Below, one piece after another: positions 33,946 to 45,840 of a stretch of DNA of 64,000 nt. The notes beneath the pieces were generated by a model. It did no database searches. It saw only the letters and a program-made list of their open reading frames with translations, and was not told the DNA's origin. Position numbers and translations under genes: made by a program. The stretch spans positions 28,185,534 through 28,249,533 of the forward strand of contig OY759215.1 in assembly GCA_963662175.1 (NCBI GenBank), written 5' to 3'. Source of the stretch: Aradus depressus (taxonomy: Eukaryota > Arthropoda > Insecta > Hemiptera > Aradidae). How positions within the stretch are numbered: position 1 is the stretch's first letter; each line of letters starts with the position of its first letter.

Positions 33946-36900
33946 GTTAGTTTCTTATATTTTCATGTCTTGGTTCCTCATAATACTTTTCCTGATAGCA
34001 TTGCGTGCAAAGCTTATTCGAGTAGAGTTGCGATGATACTAAACCGTTATGCAATTGTTAATGGCCTGTGTACACTGAAATGCACAAGACTTGTGTGAGG
34101 ATTTGTTTATGTGGTTTTAATCTTAATAATAAACACCTTACAGTGATTTCACAAATTGTAGTGTTTACAATCGAAGTTGCTTCTAAATAGGAATGTATTT
34201 TAAGATTGATGACAGGCTCTATAGTGTTTTCAAGCATGCTTTACGTTTGCTGAAACAGGGGGAAAATAAGATATGAAACGTCCATTGTTGGTGTAACATG
34301 GAGAGTTAAGGCGCCGGTAATTCAGATGCTAGCCTACTGAGCTCAAGATCGCGGGTTCTAAACCCGGCCGAGACCCTTAGGTTTTTTATCTGGCTGGTGA
34401 AGAAACCTTGTAGCAACCTTAGTTCGGATGGGACGTTAAGCGATGGTCCCGAGCCAATTATTCGTTAAAGAAAGGTGAATAAACCAGTAGGCAAAATGTA
34501 GGACTACCGCAATTCAGTCCGGCTATTCTCCACCAGAGCTACGATAAAGCGTTCTGGCAGCAAGCGATATGACCTCATAACTAAAGCCCAGGTACGTGTC
34601 ACTAACTAACTTACGTGGAGAGTCTTGATGCATGTCCTTATTAGAGCAAGTTGACGAGAGCTGTCTTGGGTGCTATTTGTGTTAACATGGATTCAGATTA
34701 TTCACCAGCACTTTATTTCCCGCTAAACCCCATTTATTTTTCTGTCGGAGAATCTAGTGCGTGAAGGCTGTCCATGTTATATTCGAATTGAAATCGGTTC
34801 TGCTTTTGTCTAATAGATCTCAACGCACCCGACACCTTATATAGTATAGAGCCCATTATGCTATAAGCGCAGATTTGCAGTGCACTTGATATATCAAGAC
34901 CCCCCTGTTGTGCCAGCTTCGGAGCTGGAGCTCACGTGGCACTTGGTATTTCAACGGAGGGGATAACGTTCCATAGCATCCCGTCTGTCACCATGTCTAT
35001 TGATGGCATGAATAAGATAAAATATGGATACTTCATGTTTACTGCATAGTTTTTTGTTTTTTTACTTACACCTAATGTATAAAGAAGTATTATAATCGTG
35101 CGAAAATTCGAGTTCGAGGTTTCAACGAATTTTCATGTTTCAAGGTCCCCTGAATACGTTTTAACCATTTTCGCGATGATGTCTGTGCGTGTGAGTGTAT
35201 GTGATTGGAAAGTTGTGAGCGGTCTACCGCTAAAACGTTGTAGCTATAAACTTGAAATATTGAAAGAAAAAGTCACTTATGCTAACTTAGATCTGTTTAG
35301 GTTTTGGCTTAAATGAAAATTGAGACCACTTCACTTAGGGACCTAAGTACATTTTACAAGATACCGCTTTTGTTAATGAAAAATCGTTTCGAGAAAAATA
35401 TGTAGAAAAAACAGAAATACATGTTTTATATACAATACGTTTAAAGATCACTCTCTTCACTTCCCCCTTCTCAATATCATTTCCTACCGGCATTACTGGG
35501 TATGTGAAAGACACTCAAAATTACGCTGTGCAATAAACAAAAATATTGCTGACGCCAACTCATTACTTTCATATACCCTGTAATAATAGTATGCAATGAT
35601 TTTGAGAAGAGGAGGGGAGAGAGAGAGATCTGTAAGCGTACATATTGATTAATTTTTATTTAGTTTTTTCGTTCTTTCTCTCTATTTTTCAATCGTGTTT
35701 TATTTTTACACTAGGACTCTTGGTTACGTTTCATTGTTGCACGAAAGATCCGTGTCATCTAACTAAGACGTGGCTCTCTTGTGAGTTATTTTCACGCCGA
35801 GATATCGCAGGAGTTAGCTCGCCGTCCCTTTTATTGATCTTAGTGTTTAATAAAACTACTAATCAATGGGGTATATTCTTAAGTGTGTTATTTAAATTCT
35901 AATTGGAGGTCCTTGGCTTTGACGTTCACAATGCACATATATCTAGATGATCAAGAGAGGACCTCATATGAGTAAACCTCGGATGAGAAGTTCTTTGAGA
36001 ACTGTGCCTTGGAGTGATTTCAATGAAAGTCACTATTGGTTGTACATCGTGTAAGAGCATGAAGATATGGCCAACGCTAATGCCAAGCGCCCGGGTCAGC
36101 GCATCTGAAGAGTCGCAGGGCCTGAATACCTCCAAAACTGAGAATAACTGATAATGGCGCGAACAATTTATTATTATTCTATTTATGCACGGCTTTCCTC
36201 CTCCCTTCTTGAGTCCCTCCCGAAAGATTCCACCTCGGAGTTCGTCTCTATATCAATACTAAACAGAAGTATCTTCTACATAGTGTTTGAGTTTGACCTA
36301 AGTGCGAATTGATCAGGAGTTTGTTGACCCAGGTGTGTGTTGAGTAGATACCCTGACACTGCAGAATTACCGCACTTGACTGGCTTCCTTCTATTTCCCA
36401 CCTCGACAAGTTTCTCTATGGTGTTCTTAATGTTCCCTGTTTATTCACTTCTTAGTTGGTGTGCACGTTTCATGTAAGCAGTCGTTTACTAGATATGGAT
36501 TTGATCAAAGTTTAGCAGTGCAAGCACAAGGTAAAACTTAGTTGAGCGCAGTTTTTTATGTTGACTAATTTGCCTAAAATTTGTAATCCATTTGGTTATT
36601 ACCGAAAATCAATCCGACATTATTTATTTAGTTTTTAATATTTATGAAAGTAGCTATTATCAGTTCTGCACGTAACATGCCGCAGGTCGGAGAGTGAAAC
36701 GGGTTTGGACATTATTTATTTATTTTTTTGCAGAGATATGAAACACTAGATGAAAAAAAGAAAATAGTATAAAATATTCTCTCTTTCACAAAATATATTT
36801 ATATAAAATATGGCAGAACTTTCGGTATTGCTACCACTTAACAAATACTCCAGTACAGTATTTGTTAAGTCCTGGCTGAAGATGGTAGCAACACCAAAAG

Positions 36901-39668
36901 TACTCCCATATTTTATGTATATATTTTTTGTGAAATAGACAACATTTTAAAAAATATACATTTTTCTTTATTTTTTAGTTCATCTCTGTTGTGCGAATGT
37001 GTTGACAAATAGTGTCTGGAGGTCAATGTGAAGTTAGAAACATATTGATAGATCGGGCAGTTGGTATTAATGCGGAGTATGCGGAAATGTAGGGTTTGTA
37101 TTCTGTTGGGTTAGACTTCACCGTACAGTCCTAATTCGGAATTCTATGTTAGTTTTAGTATTATAATAAATAAATGTTTCTCTCCGAAAGCGTTATAAAT
37201 AAAGTTCCTCATAAAAAAGTCAGTGTTATTAGCCTTTATAGTTAGATATATTGGTATGTAAATTTTGACATCACATAGGCTCGGGATCATCGCTTAACGT
37301 CCCAAGGATGGCGTGCTGGTTTTTACATCCCAGAAAAAAAAACGCAATAAAGAAACGCCCGGGTTTCGAACGCTACCATTGAGCTACCGGCGCTCTCAGC
37401 CTTTATACTTAACGGAAAAGTTTATTTTTTCTTTTCAAACCTATATTGAAAATACACGTTATTTACATGACAATACCATTTTGATAAATTGGCTAATGAA
37501 GGGAGAGAAGGAAACCCAATTAGTTAAGTCGAAAAGTTATTTGGTTATTTTATTCTATTCCGTTGCAGAATAGAATAAGAGACTATGTCAACTCTAAATA
37601 GTATGTTGTTGAAGAAAATAGGTTTTATGAGATAATAGGGCTTTACGCTTGGAGAAAAGAATTAATGTTTAAACTATATAAAAACCCAACAATTGTTTAT
37701 TTGACATATCCTTCGATAGCCAAAGCCGTCAATTAAGAAAAAAAACATTTCTTTCTTCATTAATTTTATATGATAAATAAATAATCCTTTTAAAAAATGT
37801 ACGCTTTCCGTTCGTATTTATTTTCTGGTATTTTTAGTTTGTTGATATCGCAACAACACAAGCGATCGTAATGCGGCTAAGAAGCATGTTATATTATGAT
37901 CTATTTGTTTATTTCTTAATATTTTTCAGAAAATAAAAGAAAATCAGATGACCATTTGGAGAATTCTACCGCTAAAACGAAACGAATGGAAACTAAAACA
38001 AAGTGTTCGGATTTAATTATACTTGGATTACCTTGGAAGACGACTGAGCAACAACTCAGAGAATATTTTGAATCATTTGGAGAAGTTTTAATGGCCCAGG
38101 TTAGTTAGTATTGGATTTAGTTGGAGTTGTGCCATTTTAAATTTGAAAATAAGTATTAATTTTGTTTTATTTGATAGGTTAAGAAGGACCCCAAGACAGG
38201 TCAGTCGAAGGGGTTTGGTTTTATTAGATTCGCAAATCACGACTCTCAAGTGAGGGTGATGTCACAGAGGCATCTTATTGACGGAAGGTGGTGTGACGTC
38301 AAAGTTCCTAATTCTAAGGTGAGTTTTAGTTCAACTGGTAGAAATATTGTATTTTATTTTTGGTTGTCTTAGCATTTTCTATGTACTCCCAGCTCAAACA
38401 AACAGGTTTTCTCTGATTCATTAAATTGTCGCTCCAGATAGATTTCAATGATAAAGTCACTGTCTGTTTCATAATTATTTAGTAATCAGAAACAGACTGA
38501 AAAATTGTGGATTAAATATTCAAGAAACGTGACAACACAAGTGACGGAATGCTGGACAAATGTGTACATACTTCATTGAATTTTATGTCAACACCTCTGA
38601 TGTCAATTTTTTCTAATGCTAACAATTCCCCAGTGTGACTTTTTTTTGTGATAAAATACAATTCTTAATACTGATACTAATAGATTCGATACTCTAGTAA
38701 TACTTGAGAAATCAAAACTGTTTAGTGTTATGGTGTTGGCAAATGTATTTGTATAAATGTTGGTAGTGACCATATACTGTGTATTACAGGAAGGAGCGCA
38801 ACAGCAGGTGCCATGCAAAGTGTTTGTAGGCCGATGTACCGAAGACATAACCGCTGACGATTTGCGTGAGTATTTCTCCAAGTACGGCGAAGTGACTGAT
38901 GTGTTCATACCTAAACCATTCAGGGCGTTTGCTTTTGTCACCTTCCTCGACCCAGACATTGCGCAGGCTCTATGTGGCGAAGATCACATCATCAAGCAGA
39001 CATCAGTGCACGTGTCGGAGGCATCGCCCAAGACGGACTTTCAGAACAGAGGTTACAGTAATAGAGGGGGCGGAAGAGACCAGAAAGGTGGTTATGGGGG
39101 AGGCTACGGACCTGGATCCAACGGAGCTCACATGTACCATCCTCAGCAGCACCAGGGGAACATGCAAGGTGGGCCGGGGCCTTGGGGCCAAGGGGGACCA
39201 GGGAATAGGGGCAGTCTGGACATGCCCAACCTACAGGCACTGGGAATCACGGGGCAAGGGGGAGCCGGGGGACAAGGTGGCCAGAATCTCAGCAATCCTC
39301 TGGGGATGGGACTCAACCTGTCAGCACTACCCATGAATCCGGCCCTGGTGGCGGCCGCCCTCAACCAAGCCGGCTGGGGCCTGATCGGGGGCCTCCAGGG
39401 CAACCAAGGAAGTGGGGGTGGAGGGGACGGGGGCGGGGCCCCAGGACAGTACCCGAGCTCGGGTCAGTTCGGGGGCGGGCAACAGGGGGGTGGGCCTCCT
39501 CAGGGCCAGGGCGGCGGCTTCCTCAACTGGATGAATCAGGGAGGCGGGGGGAACCAGGGTAACCCTGACTCGGGCCAGAACAGTAGTGGTCAGCAGCAGG
39601 GCGGCCCTTGGCAACAGAGGGATGGTGGTAAATCTCAGAACTTCAATAAGTATGACAAGTATGATTAG
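33708..39668 (+). CDS. TBPH: TAR DNA-binding protein 43 homologue, whole gene (4 exons)
   Basis: Exons 33708-33945, 37930-38099, 38178-38318 and 38790-39668 join in phase to a 475-residue protein (human TDP-43 has 414). It is a nuclear RNA-binding protein of splicing, mRNA stability and transport that prefers UG-rich RNA. Domains seen: the oligomerising N-terminal domain (1-79), a basic nuclear localisation segment (KRK ... KTKR), RRM1 with LIILGL and KGFGFIRF as RNP2/RNP1, RRM2 with VFVGRC and RAFAFVTF, and a long Gly/Gln/Asn-rich low-complexity tail. The tail keeps the short helix-like stretch [20 protein letters not shown], which corresponds to the conserved MNPAMMAAAQ helix of TDP-43. The last exon is far more GC-rich than its surroundings. 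Confidence 0.97.
34310..34610 (+). repeat. SINE-1, nearly full length
   Basis: Head ggcgccggtaattcagatgc, ctcaagatcgcgggttcta, cccggccgagacccttaggt, gatggtcccgagcc, and tail to cactaactaac. In TDP-43 intron 1. Confidence 0.8.
35080..35640 (+). repeat. Dispersed repeat family B, long copy
   Basis: Same blocks as at 3360, continuing to ttacgctgtgcaataaacaa, acgccaactcattactttca and tgcaatgattttgagaagag; this last part also occurs alone at 11450-11560. Confidence 0.65.
36785..36985. repeat. Fold-back repeat, TDP-43 intron 1
   Basis: Left arm ctttcggtattgctaccact and taacaaatact; right arm agtatttgttaagtcctggc and tgaagatggtagcaac. It ends in gtgaaatagacaacatttta. Relatives: 13560-13680 and 27900-28022 plus 29521-29570 (split by the 1.49-kb transposon). 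Confidence 0.7.
37268..37398 (-). repeat. SINE-1 5' half
   Basis: ataggctcgggatcatcgct, cgcccgggtttcgaacg, tgagctaccggcgctctc. In TDP-43 intron 1. Confidence 0.75.
37930..38099 (+). CDS. TBPH: TDP-43 exon 2 (NLS and start of RRM1)
   Basis: Acceptor atttttcag, donor gttagt. Begins [19 protein letters not shown], a bipartite basic signal, then [20 protein letters not shown] and [12 protein letters not shown], the first half of RRM1. Confidence 0.96.
38178..38318 (+). CDS. TBPH: TDP-43 exon 3 (rest of RRM1)
   Basis: Acceptor ttgatag, donor gtgagt, both ends in phase 0. Encodes [20 protein letters not shown], then [20 protein letters not shown] and VPNSK. The two phenylalanines of KGFGFIRF are the RNA-contacting RNP1 aromatics. 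Confidence 0.96.
38790..39668 (+). CDS. TBPH: TDP-43 exon 4 (RRM2 and glycine-rich C-terminus)
   Basis: Acceptor gtattacag. Encodes [33 protein letters not shown] and [16 protein letters not shown] (RRM2), then about 200 residues dominated by Gly, Gln, Asn and Pro with one conserved aliphatic helix-like segment, ending NFNKYDKYD. Stop TAG at 39666-39668. The tail is longer in glycine runs than in vertebrates, and the encoding DNA has GC-rich runs unlike its surroundings. Confidence 0.96.
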   Translation, partial: EGAQQQVPCKVFVGRCTEDITADDLREYFSKYGEVTDVFIPKPFRAFAFVTFLDPDIAQALCGEDHIIKQTSVHVSEASPKTDFQNRGYSNRGGGRDQKGGYGGGYGPGSNGAHMYHPQQHQGNMQGGPGPWGQGGPGNRGSLDMPNLQALGITGQGGAGGQGGQNLSNPLGMGLNLSALPMNPALVAAALNQAGWGLIGGLQGNQGSGGGGDGGGAPGQYPSSGQFGGGQQGGGPPQGQGGGFLNWMNQGGGGNQGNPDSGQNSSGQQQGGPWQQRDGGKSQNFNKYDKYD

Positions 39669-40050
39669 TGAACAGTGAACAGTATGGGTGTCCTATCTTG
39701 CAAATGTTCTCATTATATTTATGAATGTGTGTTAGAAGATAGGGAGTGATTTGATTTTTCTCTACAATTCTTCCTTTTTTTTTCGTTTTCTATCTACTTT
39801 TATTTTTATGACTGAAAAAAAAAAATGTTCAAAGAAGCTTTACTAAGAAATATTTAGGGTAGCACTAATATTGTTTAAAAAATATAAAAGTATTTTATTC
39901 TTAATAAATTGTATTTATTAAATTTTATTAGTATTACAGAAAAGGAACCTTTCAAATGTAGGCTTAATTATTGTGGTCTTGCTAATTCAGTGGGAGATTG
40001 TTGGTAGAAAAATTGGATGTATTTAAATAAAGTGGTTCAAGTGTGTGAAT
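39669..40050 (+). terminator. TDP-43 3' UTR with polyadenylation signals
   Basis: AATAAA occurs at 39903-39908 and again at 40026-40031. The second is followed by a GU-rich stretch (gtgtgtg at 40041) and a T-rich run, the usual layout of an animal polyadenylation site, so it is the better candidate end. Another UG run (tgtgtgt at 39726) lies inside the UTR. Confidence 0.6.
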
Positions 40051-41439
40051 TCTTTTCTTTTTCTTTTTTTTTTCTTTAATTGGTGCTTGAGCGAGTTGTT
40101 AAATTGTATTTTAACCCCTTAACTTATCAATTACTTCTAAATATTTTGTTAAATTCAGAATGCCGCGGTTAGAGTTAGTTACAAAGAGAGTTGATCCGAA
40201 AAACATAATGTTGACTGCAATGTTCTGTACAATTTTGGGGAAGTTTTCAAAGAATATTGAAATTTCTTATGCGATCCATCCAACCACTTGTGTTCTTTGG
40301 CTAACCTTCATTTCACTAAACATTTTCTCAATAATTGTTCTGATAGGCCATCTCAGAGGCTTAACCGTATATCTAAGATGACAATAAGTTATTATTTGAA
40401 CTTAAAACCGTCCGCTTCTTATTACATTTAGTCTTTATTATAGAAAATAATTATTTAAGAAAATGAATATTAATGAATTTGTTTATTAGTTTTATTTTGC
40501 CTGCTTGGCTTCTCTGTATAAGTTAAGGGGTTAACATTTAGTTAATAAGAAATATCAACAGGGTTGCTGTGAGAATCGTTTTGAGGCTGATAAACAAATG
40601 TTGAAGTATTTTTATCCGTCGTATTGTGTATGGTGTGAGTCTGTTTATACTTATTGTGAAAGTTGACATGAAACATTTATAATTGAAGTTGAATCGCTGT
40701 TTTTTTTTTTATTTTCGTTAATTTTTTCAAGTAATTCATAAATAATTGACAATGTAATGTTCTGTCACAATTTCATTTCATTTTTTTTTTTTTTTTCTTT
40801 TAAGATTATAGACGTTTTTATGGTAGATAAAGATTGTTTTTTTAAACCCTTGGCCCATGGTTAAATTGAACAGAAAACTATATATACAATTTTATTGGGA
40901 GTAACTTGCCTATCTACAGGTATGATGTTTAGATTTATATCTTTCAGGTTACCATGTTATTTTTTAGTTAACGTATGATAGTTGTAAATTATTATCGTTG
41001 AAGTTGGATCTTTATTAATAAAAGAGCGCGTCCTAATTTGACCTTATTATTGCTGAACCTAATGCCGACCGTATATTATAGAGGGTGTAACTTTTGAACG
41101 AGTAGTTTGTATTTCTAGGCCTTAAGTTCAATTAATATTTTTAATGCAAAATAGCGTTTCTGATTTTTTTTTTTAATGTAATCTATAGCGGGAGAATGTT
41201 ACTTCTCTTTGTACGAAGGTCATTCGATGATTAATCAACTAACTTGGTTGCCACTAGTTTCTAAATTTTTTTTTATTATTTAGAGGCATTTTTCATCTTC
41301 AAAAAAACATAATAAATAAAATACGACACAAATGATGTGTAAAGTTAGTGAATTTCCTCGATTGTATCAGAACTTCTTTTCTTTTTTTTGAGTTGGAACC
41401 ATAAAACAAAAGTATTTTAACATGCAATTAGTCTTTAAT
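40051..41439. other. Downstream of TDP-43, nothing recognised
   Basis: AT-rich; could include a longer alternative 3' UTR of TDP-43, since further polyadenylation-like signals exist (for example near 41018), but there is no positive evidence. Confidence 0.4.
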
Positions 41440-42060
41440 CTCATCTTCCTTCCCCTCCTCTTGGCCGATTCGGCTGAAAATTATTAGTATTGTTCTTATG
41501 AGGTTTTTAGGGTCGTCTTGTAAAATTTCTAGTTAGTTCCCCCTCTTCCCTTTTTCCTATTTAATTGAATTATAGCAACCTCGTTATGAGATTTTGGTTT
41601 TGGGAACACATATAAATTTTCGTTTCGGATGTGTTCATTCTATCGAGAGTTATGCAGTTTGGAAAAGCTTTAGTTTCCAAATTTGGTCGATTCATTAGTT
41701 TCGGAGTAATAAGGAATGATGTACATATTGACTTAGCCCTCTACATCAAGTTGAAAAATATGTTTAAAAAAAATGACGTTGGTGAATCACCGACATTGGA
41801 CTTATCTTGCCCGAATTAATAAACGTAAGTTTTCGCTATCCTTTTAAAATCGGTATCTGGTTTTGGATTTAGATATAAAATTTCGAGTCGATACATTCAT
41901 TCTATTAGAAATTATTGTAGACACAGAAAGGATTTTGTTTTTTAATTTTTGGAATTAGGGTGTCGGAAAACATTAAATTTTGCTGAAAACATCGAATTTC
42001 TGACCGAATACATAATTTCTCCTTTACTTCGTATAGCTGGGAAAGTGAAAAGCGTGATCA
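41440..42060 (+). repeat. Dispersed repeat family C copy
   Basis: gccgattcggctgaaaatta, cttatgaggtttttagggt, gtgttcattctatcgagagt, ggtgtcggaaaacatta and gaatttctgaccgaatacat, blocks shared with many positions from 44 to 63 kb. Confidence 0.6.
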
Positions 42061-42142
42061 AACCCGGACTAAGGGGTGGGCAACAGGGGTTGAAGCCTCC
42101 TGGGGCATCCACAACGAGAAAGGGTCTCATCTTGATAGTTGA

Positions 42143-42385
42143 ATCAAGCCCGAGCTTTAACTAATCGGTCATGCCTACTATCAAAGCGCTCTTTCGTCGC
42201 TCTGGTGGACTCATGTCCGGTTCTACAATGGGAGTTCTATATTTTGCCTACCCTAGTTTAGTTACGTAGTGTAGGGGTCTTTAATGAGTACCTAACATCG
42301 CACGGGCTCGGGACCATCGTGTAACGTCACATCCCAAGGATTATCAGAGGAAAAAAACCTAAGAGCCTCAGTCAGGTTTCCTAAA
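42143..42385 (-). repeat. SINE-1 copy lacking the head
   Basis: caagcccgagctttaactaa, gctctttcgtcgctctggtg, gcacgggctcgggaccatc. Confidence 0.75.
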
Positions 42386-43346
42386 ATGTCCTTACGTAAA
42401 ATATCCGGAGATCTAGTGGCCCGAATTTGTTGATTATAGTAGGAATGACACTTGAACTTTATAATCAAGTACAATTTTGGTCCCCACTTCAAGGTGTTCA
42501 TGTTTGTATGCGAGGGAAGAACAAGTCAATTTCATGAAACTATATAAGTATAACGAAACCTTGGTCTATGAAGGTGCAAATTTGTCCTGATACAGCTATT
42601 CGTTCTAAAGTTATATTCCGAAATATTAAGTAGAAACTAGTTAGACTTGATTAGCTAATATAGTAACATATTATATTACATTTTAATTTACTCAAACATA
42701 ATTTTATGATTTCTATTTAGATAGCTCATTCAACCTCAAGACTTTTTCAGAATCCTGTCTGGTGGCCCCATGTGCTACTCCTTGCTCTTTAAGGCATTCA
42801 TGTAGTATTCTGAAGAATTCATGGGAGGCTAACAAAGTAATTTTCCCAAGTAGGGAGATTAGAGGAAAAATAAACAACCAACCGACAATAGGCAAAGTTT
42901 AGTGGGTTGGCTGTTTCTAACTTTCGTTAATTGCTCAAAAACTATAAAATATGAAGACATATAAATGAGCAAAACCCAACTCAGACACAATTGAATGCCA
43001 TTTATTTTTTTGAAATCGTGAAATTTGCTATTTTGTAACGAAATTCCTCCACATCAAGTATACTGCTTTTTGAAAAACATAGGAATAGTATTGTTTCAAT
43101 GGAGTGTTGATTGACGTGTCTCGAAAGCGAAAATTTAGCTATTTTAGAAGTATTTATCTCTTATATTTTTAGGTATATACCTCTCTTCTTTGTTTCATTC
43201 AGAACTATTCCACTCTCATAATTTTGTGGAAATTAAGGTTGGGTTTCCTTAAAATTAGTGAAATTTTCATTGGTTCCTAATGATATTTGGTACTGTTATG
43301 AGTGGTGTACAAGTTGCCCATTATATGTTTTTGTCTACCTCTTATT
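42386..43346. other. Unclassified intergenic stretch
   Basis: No gene, repeat match or RNA seen. Confidence 0.45.
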
Positions 43347-43602
43347 AGTTTATGACTATGAGGTCATATTGCTTACCGTCTCTACAGTACGAGTCCTACA
43401 TTTTACCTACCCAGATTTAGTTATCTGAGGTAGGGATCTTTAATGAGTACCTGACATCGCACAGGCTCGGGACCATCACTTAACGTTCTATTCGAAGGAG
43501 GGCGTGCTCAAGGTTTTTTTTTATATCAGATAAAAAACCTAAAGGGGTCAGTTGGGTTCTGAACCCGCGATCTTGAATAGGCTAACACCGGTGCCCTCTC
43601 TA
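43347..43602 (-). repeat. SINE-1 copy, internally deleted
   Basis: actatgaggtcatattgctt, cgcacaggctcgggaccatc, tgaacccgcgatcttgaata, head ccggtgccctctc. Confidence 0.75.
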
Positions 43603-44339
43603 CTACCTCTTGCTTCCAATAACTTCATGAAGTTTAAATTAGTTCAAACCGCAAATAAGATCAATTGGGCGCAAAGTTTTGATTAATTTGTCACCTGGAT
43701 TGAAAGCTCACTTCCATTCTATTTCGGGCTTTGAACGTAAAAATTACTATTCCTTAGTTTGTGTTTTATCCGTTATGAATCGCGTTCCGTGTGCTTTCCA
43801 TTGATTTTATTCGAAATTTCCAAATTTCCTTACGCTCTTCGCTAGAAACTGAATCAACAGTATATTAAAAGTAGCTAATTTCGGTTTTTTAATTCGCTGC
43901 AAGGAGTTATAAAAGATTGATTAATAAAACTGTTTTGAATTTAATTATTTACGAAGTAATTTATATTTTAATGTAAAAATGGCGGATGTAATGAGAACTT
44001 TTTTACAGGTTACATAATAAGAATAAGCGTTATACATTTTTTCAAACAGAATTAAAAAAATGAATATAATAAAAAGTAAATAAATCAAAAATTAACAAAA
44101 TTTCATGGAATTTGCAATTAACTTAGGTTTGTTATTTTTCTCGAAATAGTAATAAAATAATTAGCTTTGAGCGTTGAGCATTTTACCAAAACTAGGTTTG
44201 GTCATTTTGAGAGGTCCAAAGCCCGAATAGTATAATTTGAAAAAAGTACAACACCCAATCTTAAGTCCAACAGATACAAGACAATGGGGAAACAAGAAAC
44301 GTTTTTGTTTTTTAAATGCAACAACTACCCTGCCGGCTC
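43603..44339. other. Unclassified intergenic stretch
   Basis: AT-rich, no supported feature. Confidence 0.45.
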
Positions 44340-44710
44340 AGTCCACATCATAAACGGGTTTAAAAGTCAATATTTGGCTTTCATCGTCGTTTATGAAATT
44401 TTGTGTCGATACATTAATTACATTGGCAGTTATTACGATATTTGAGTTGTCCCCCTTCCCTTCGTCCAATTTTGCGAAATATTACTATGTGCCATCCTTA
44501 TAGGGATTTTCGATTTAAACAAAATTTCTTGTCAATACATTTATTAGAATGATAGTTATTAGAGGTTTTGTGTGCCTCCCCCTAATCCTAATATTTGGCC
44601 GAAAAAACTATAGACGTTGTCCTTAGAGGGTTCTGGATACACATTCATTCATTCTATCCGGATTTATCGTGTTCTCATACATATAATTTCAATATAATTT
44701 TTGTAACAAC
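44340..44710 (+). repeat. Dispersed repeat family C copy
   Basis: gaaattttgtgtcgatacat, attggcagttattacgatat, gtccttagagggttctgga and a repeat of the gtcaatacatttatt step. Confidence 0.6.
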
Positions 44711-44929
44711 TTTGCCTATACTTGATATAGATGTGGTAGATCTAGTCTAAAGTTTTGGTACCTGTAGAGGAGGTGAGTTGCTTACCTCTTGTATGTTTAA
44801 TGTCTCATTTTGCTAGAGCTAGTGCAAGCTGAACATGTGTAGGGATGCAGTGAAGTGAGAGGAGAGGAATGGACTGTGCTCTGTGGCTGTGTTGTCATGT
44901 TGAATGCCCGGCTCTTGCCAACGCTGTTG

Positions 44930-45435
44930 TATATAAGGTGAGCGAGTGGAGTCAGGTTGTGTCCTACCAAAAACACTTACTATAGTTGTAAGTCGTTACA
45001 TTAACAAAGAATGAGATACGTGTCGTGTGGATTGTCTTGAAGGTATGTTACGAGGTATGGATATTTAATTCATTTGTGGTTTTGTATGAATCTTAATTGC
45101 TTTTTTTTAAATTTTTTTTTTAATTTTTCTTTCGTTTTGTGGTATAATTATTCTACATGTGTTGTGTGATTGATGTTAAATGCATTACGTATGTGGAGCA
45201 CTAATGTTTTCGATAGATGTTTTCGTTTGTTTAAATGTTAATTTTTTTTTCGAATAAATTAGTTATATTTATTTTTTTATATTTTCCAGGTTACTTACAA
45301 AGAAGAAGGTATTGAAACGTATCCCTCAAAGATTGGGGAAGGACTGAAAAAAATAGTAATACACTGTTAATTGTTAATATTTATTTTGTTATTTTTACTT
45401 TAGTTTTTTAATAAATTTTTTTATAAATACTTGTT
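44930..45435 (+). ncRNA. Candidate small two-exon transcription unit with TATA box
   Basis: A TATATAAG box lies at 44930-44937. A first exon could run from about 44955-44962 to 45042 and end in a strong gtatgt donor. A T-rich acceptor ending ttttccag at 45289 opens a second exon from 45290, with AATAAA at 45410-45415, so the unit would be compact with a 247-nt intron. Spliced, an open frame of about 43 codons crosses the junction (ending KKIVIHC-stop at 45370) but has no in-frame ATG; the only ATG (45011) gives nine codons. I therefore call it a possible non-coding or very short-peptide RNA. It could equally be a piece of an unknown element. No homology recognised. Confidence 0.3.
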
Positions 45436-45591
45436 CATACATTTTATATTATTTGCCCTGTGTGGTACTATCTGCCTTGAATAAATAAATGTTATCAAGC
45501 ACATGGGTTATGCATTGCCTAGGTTAGACTAGGGCCACTCAATATCACTGATATAGAGCGGATCGGAGAGTGGACACGTAGGTGGCGAAGC

Positions 45592-45840
45592 GGTTAGGGT
45601 AGGGATGAGTGGAGGGTGGGCAAACAGGTAGCGGAGGGGTTAGGGTAGGGATGAGTGGAGGATGGGCAAACAGGTAGCGGAGGGGTTAGGGTAGGGATGA
45701 GTGGAGGGTGGGCAAACAGGTAGCGGAGGGGTTAGGGTAGGGATGAGTGGAGGATGGGCAAACAGGTAGCGGAGCAAAGACAAGCCAAACGCGGAGCGGT
45801 CAGAGTAAGGATGAGCGGAGGGTGGGCAAACAGGTAGCGG
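45592..45840. repeat. 46-bp minisatellite with ttaggg
   Basis: Four clean copies of a 46-bp unit beginning ggttagggtagggatgagtg start at 45592, 45638, 45684 and 45730; degenerate units follow to about 45930. It lies directly after the proposed 45-kb transcription unit. It is GC-rich relative to the surroundings. Confidence 0.9.

Larger units (their letters stand above)
33946..37929 (+). other. TDP-43 intron 1 (4.0 kb)
   Basis: Contains a nearly full-length SINE-1 (34310-34610), a family-B repeat (35080-35640), a fold-back (36785-36985) and a partial SINE-1 on the minus strand (37268-37398). Between 35640 and 36770 I see only short non-conserved open frames and nothing I can name. Confidence 0.8.

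Noticed and set aside
34310..34610. Genuine tRNA gene at the SINE head
   Set aside because: The A and B boxes are there, but no complete cloverleaf with a paired acceptor stem; the same head recurs in about ten copies with a common non-tRNA body.
35926..36135. Minus-strand 69-codon ORF in TDP-43 intron 1
   Set aside because: Balanced composition but no recognised motif, repeats or splice context; kept as unclassified.
38899..39614. Several long ORFs in other frames over TDP-43 exon 4
   Set aside because: Shadows produced by the GC-rich glycine codons; the TDP-43 frame explains the region.
45290..45373. Exon of a longer protein gene (VTYKEEGIETYPSKIGEG)
   Set aside because: No ATG-led frame joins it to the first exon and no further coding exon was found; listed only as a candidate transcript.
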